A DNA stretch of 64,000 bases, taken from contig JAJEKV010000039.1 of assembly GCA_021234155.1 (NCBI GenBank), forward strand, positions 5,252,745 to 5,316,744, written 5' to 3'. Source of the stretch: Isoetes taiwanensis (Eukaryota; Streptophyta; Lycopodiopsida; Isoetales; Isoetaceae). Positions 61,197-64,000 of this stretch are shown here, piece by piece. The position numbers were made by a program, and so were the translations under genes. The first letter of the stretch is position 1. Each line of letters begins with the position of its first letter. The notes under the pieces are model-generated. The model was given only the letters and a program-made list of their open reading frames with translations. It did not search any database and was not told the origin of the DNA.

Positions 61197-61930
61197 CTAT
61201 AATAAGGATATCCGGCCTACTTTTAAATGTCCTTGTGTAGACTTTTGATCTAAACTTTTAGGCATATCATGTGATGTTATTACTCGAATTTCTTTATCAT
61301 TCAGCATCTCTAACACTTTCGGTGCTGCATTCCCACAACCTTGAGACATGCCACCATCTACATAAATGACTTTGTTATCACTAGCACCATTAATTCCCCA
61401 TGGCACCTGAATAGTATGTCCTACAACCATCTTATCTGCCTCCATGATGGCCGATCTAACAAATCACAGTTGCATAAATGCTCAACTTAGAATATTGAAG
61501 CAACCATAGAACTGCATCAGGTCCTTGAACTTATGGAGGTGCCCAGCGCCCATTATGTCCTAACATCCAACTTCTAACATCAACATTTATCTGATCAAGT
61601 CCATAGTCAACATGAGCAGGAAGAAGGGCTCCATGTGCAAACATTGTACTTCCAACAACTAAAGCAATTGAGTGTTCTGCCAAAAAGCGAGTTCATATAG
61701 GGCCTCCAGGCCTTAAAGTAGTTATTCTTGCTCGAACATCACCAGCAAATTTCGCAGGAATTTAGGCAAATACATCAGGTTGCCTTCCTTTCTAGCAAAC
61801 CTAAAGTCACCCTCCATGTTCATAATCTCATGATTGCCATTCATAATACGAATATCACCTCCTTGTCGATGCGCTTGTCCTTTCACTATTGGAATCGCAC
61901 ATGTGTTACTGAGGATGCAAGTCAAGAATA
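61197..61930 (-). pseudogene. Shewanella-like protein phosphatase (SLP-type) pseudogene
   Basis: SLP phosphatases are calcineurin-like metallo-phosphatases of plants. The minus strand shows HRQGGDIRIMNGNHEIMNME and GDFRFARKEG, with the GNHE metal-binding motif. After frame changes come VRARITTLRPGGPI, a stop, FLAEHSIALVVGSTMFAHGA, LLPAHVDYGLDQINVDVRSW, and from 61445 KMVVGHTIQVPWGINGASDN and YVDGGMSQGCGNAAPKVLEM, with the GHT motif, ending at 61197. The motifs are contiguous without introns, so it may be a processed copy. The N-terminal metal motif (GDxxDRG) is missing. Several stops and shifts show decay. Confidence 0.83.
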
Positions 61931-61959
61931 ATACAAGAATGTCATGAACCTCACTATTC

Positions 61960-62910
61960 TGGGCATAGAGGGATTTAAACTACTTGGCCACTGTGAAGAG
62001 ACAATTTTCTTGGCCTGAGCTTAAAAGGGATGTTAAAAGATATGTAGAAAATTGCGTTGTTTGCCAACAAATAAAAGCTTCTCTAGCAAGCCTACCGAAT
62101 TACTATAGCCTTTGCCAATTCCTGAAAAACCCTGGAAGCACATCACCATGGATTTCATTCAAGGGTTACCAAAGTTCACTCATAAGAATGATCAGATTTG
62201 GACAATTATAGATAGGTTGTCTAAACAGGTTTATTTTCGTCCATGCAAATCAAGCTTTTCTTAAAGCAAATATTCAAGATTTTTGGGATGCTTGACCCAA
62301 TCATAACAGATAGGGATCCACTATTTTGTAGCCGTTTTTTATCAGGGCTTATGAAGAATTTGTGCACAACTTTAAAACTTTCCACAACTTATCACCTGTA
62401 GACGGATGGGCAGACTGAAGTTGTGAATCGTGTCATTGAGGATATGCTTCGAGCCTATGTGATAAAAAGGAAAAGCCTATGGGAAGAGTATTTTTATCTT
62501 CTAGAATTTGCCTATAATAATACCATCCATTCGGTTACCCAGAGAACTCCCATTGAAATAGTGTACAGACACACTTCAGAATCTCCAATTACGAAGTTAG
62601 GAGAAGAAGTACTAGCTTTAGATGAAGCAACCACGGACTTTGCAGACACTTTACAAGAGGTAAAAACTATTATTCAAAAGAGTCAAGAGTTAATAGTTTC
62701 CCGACTCGTGAAGAAACGAAGGAAAGTTGACTACACCTTCCTAAGGAATGCCTACGAAAGATGGATAATAGGTACGTAAAACTGGCTTCTAGTTATTATG
62801 GTCCATTTCAAATTGATAGCAAAGTAAGCGAAAATGCCTATCATTTACATTTATATGGAAAATTGTCTAATCTACATCCAGACTTTAATGTTGGCATACT
62901 AAAACCATAA
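61960..62910 (+). pseudogene. Ty3/gypsy integrase, 3' part of pol
   Basis: From about 61990 the frame reads KRQFSWPELKRDVKRYVENC then VVCQQIKAS, the zinc-binding H2C2 region (Cys pair visible). A degraded core follows, with TDGQTEVVNRVIEDMLRAY and EFAYNNTIHSVTQRTPIEIV, which includes the third catalytic Glu region. The C-terminal part near 62790-62910 reads KLASSYYGPFQIDSKV, LSNLHPDFNVGILKP. No reverse transcriptase precedes it, because the SLP pseudogene abuts. No chromodomain is recognisable after it. Confidence 0.88.
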
Positions 62911-63150
62911 AAGAGAAGCGAAATTTCTCCTGAAGTTTTGCAGAAAAAGGAACATGCGGATCTTTCCAACATCAATGGTTATCAGGAGTAATACGCAAAG
63001 TTAGGAGACATTAGTATTTTTGTTATTAGGAACAAATTTTAATATATTTGCAATTGCTTTACCAACAAGAAGTATCTGAAGATCGATAAATGTTGGTATA
63101 ACCTGGAAATGTTTAGTCCTCTATTCTATTCTAACTGACTTGAGGCCATC

Positions 63151-63303
63151 TCTAAAGGAACGGAGATGAAAGAGCTCTAAAGAAATTGAGGGCTCCTAAA
63201 TGAACTGGAATGATTTTTTCTAAAGGAACTGAGACTGAAGATGTCTAAATGAATTAGGCGATTCCAAAGTGAACTGGATTAACAATTCTTAAAGAAATTA
63301 GGG
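63151..63303 (+). repeat. degenerate ~32-bp repeat between integrase and LTR
   Basis: Four to five copies of a unit like CTAAAGGAACTGAGA / CTAAATGAACTGG, located between the pol end and the polypurine tract. Confidence 0.65.
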
Positions 63304-63316
63304 CGAACATTTTTTT

Positions 63317-63358
63317 CTCGAGATTGACGAGGACATCCAATCTCGAGAAGGGAAGGAT
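63317..63358 (+). promoter_or_regulatory. gypsy hairpin and polypurine tract
   Basis: CTCGAGATTG and CAATCTCGAG form a perfect 10-bp inverted repeat, directly followed by the purine tract GAGAAGGGAAGGA that would prime plus-strand DNA synthesis. Confidence 0.75.
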
Positions 63359-64000
63359 TGTTACGGCTATAAGCGGCTCGGGGGTGTGGCTCAAGTCCAA
63401 CAAGTAATAACTTGGACCCTTTTATATTTATTATATTCATAAGATAGGTCCTATGACACAATCAAGTGGCCTAGCAATTTGGATCAAACATTGGCGAATA
63501 AGCCAAACTGAGCAAGAAAGCTAAAAGGTTACTGGGGCAATGAAAAAGAATGCCGCAAACAATTACACTGTATAAAGATAAAGCAGATTGAGTAGAAACC
63601 TAAACGAGTCAATTTACATGAGATAAGACTACCAAGGCTACAAAGCATGTCTGCTAACCATCAAATAGGAACAAAGGAGCACCAAAGAATAATGGAATGA
63701 ATGAATGTGAAGAGGGGTCCAAGGTGATGTACAACATAAAAAAAAATTAGAAAAGTGGGATTCATGTAACAAAAGAGACCGGGGAAACTAGAAGACAAAC
63801 TGGAATTAACTGGAGTGCGAGGACTAAAAAAGAACAGGTGGAAGGACGAATGGAAAATGTGGGACTAATAGAGCAAATGAGACTGAGAAGTCTAGAGAAA
63901 AAAATGATATCAAGCAGGGCAATGGTCAAAAGGAAGAATGAAGGAACGAGACATAGAAAAAAAAAATCAAAAGGACAACGACAGCAAAGTAAGATGGACC
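63359..64000 (+). mobile_element. gypsy 3' LTR, start only
   Basis: After the polypurine tract the sequence starts TGTTACGGCTATAAGCGG, a typical plant Ty3/gypsy LTR start. TTTTATATTTATTATATTC at 63420-63440 could be its promoter. The end is not seen; the LTR either continues past the window or ends in the purine-rich stretch. Confidence 0.65.

Overview
This window is nuclear DNA of a land plant: AT-rich, intron-bearing and mostly transposable-element sequence. The evidence is the set of plant gene pieces (a PDR-type ABC transporter last exon, DMC1 exons with GT-AG introns, a CYB561-DOMON piece, dolichol kinase), plant L1-type LINEs with zinc-knuckle ORF1 proteins, and Ty3/gypsy remains. A large-genome non-flowering plant (moss, liverwort, lycophyte or fern) is my guess, because of the transposase family at 49.8-53.2 kb and the diversity of LINEs. 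This is inference only.

Layout. 1-7 kb: an L1-type LINE on the minus strand, cut by the window edge, with an unusual triple-domain upstream region. 7-17.5 kb: LINE 3' ends with differing microsatellite tails, plus broken pieces of host genes (FCP1-like phosphatase, TRM61, CYB561-DOMON), ending in a 180-bp foldback repeat. 17.5-39.5 kb: a duplicated host segment whose left copy holds a ~20.3-kb insertion flanked by CGATT; the right copy (38.6-39.5 kb) preserves the empty site. Nested in the insertion are a LINE sitting inside a (GA)n microsatellite (20.6-25.0 kb) and a full-length L1-type LINE with a 15-bp target-site duplication (27.1-34.9 kb). 39.5-43.3 kb: a second cluster of host-gene pieces (DMC1, dolichol kinase, ABCG/PDR transporter, receptor-kinase-like) with a SINE, ending in the same foldback repeat. 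45.3-45.9 kb: the only host-type gene that looks intact, a two-exon secreted cysteine-rich repeat peptide. 47.8-49.2 kb: phosphatase and gypsy RNase H pieces between direct repeats. 49.55-60.98 kb: a candidate large terminal-inverted-repeat DNA transposon with a transposase-like gene on the left (+) and, convergently, a cargo region (-) encoding RING-like, FCP1-like and Ulp1-protease modules. 61.2-64 kb: an SLP-type phosphatase pseudogene, then a gypsy integrase, polypurine tract and 3' LTR start.

How the parts work together. Almost nothing here is a functioning host pathway. The structure is a record of mobile-element activity: elements nest in elements, several share 3' end signals, and two element types seem to have carried host exons. 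The best candidates for new biology are the 11.4-kb TIR transposon with inverted TTGTGGTTT arrays, the ELW-motif upstream domain of the L1-type LINEs, the microsatellite-nested LINE, the foldback repeats that end gene-fragment clusters, and the 20-residue-repeat cysteine-rich peptide gene.
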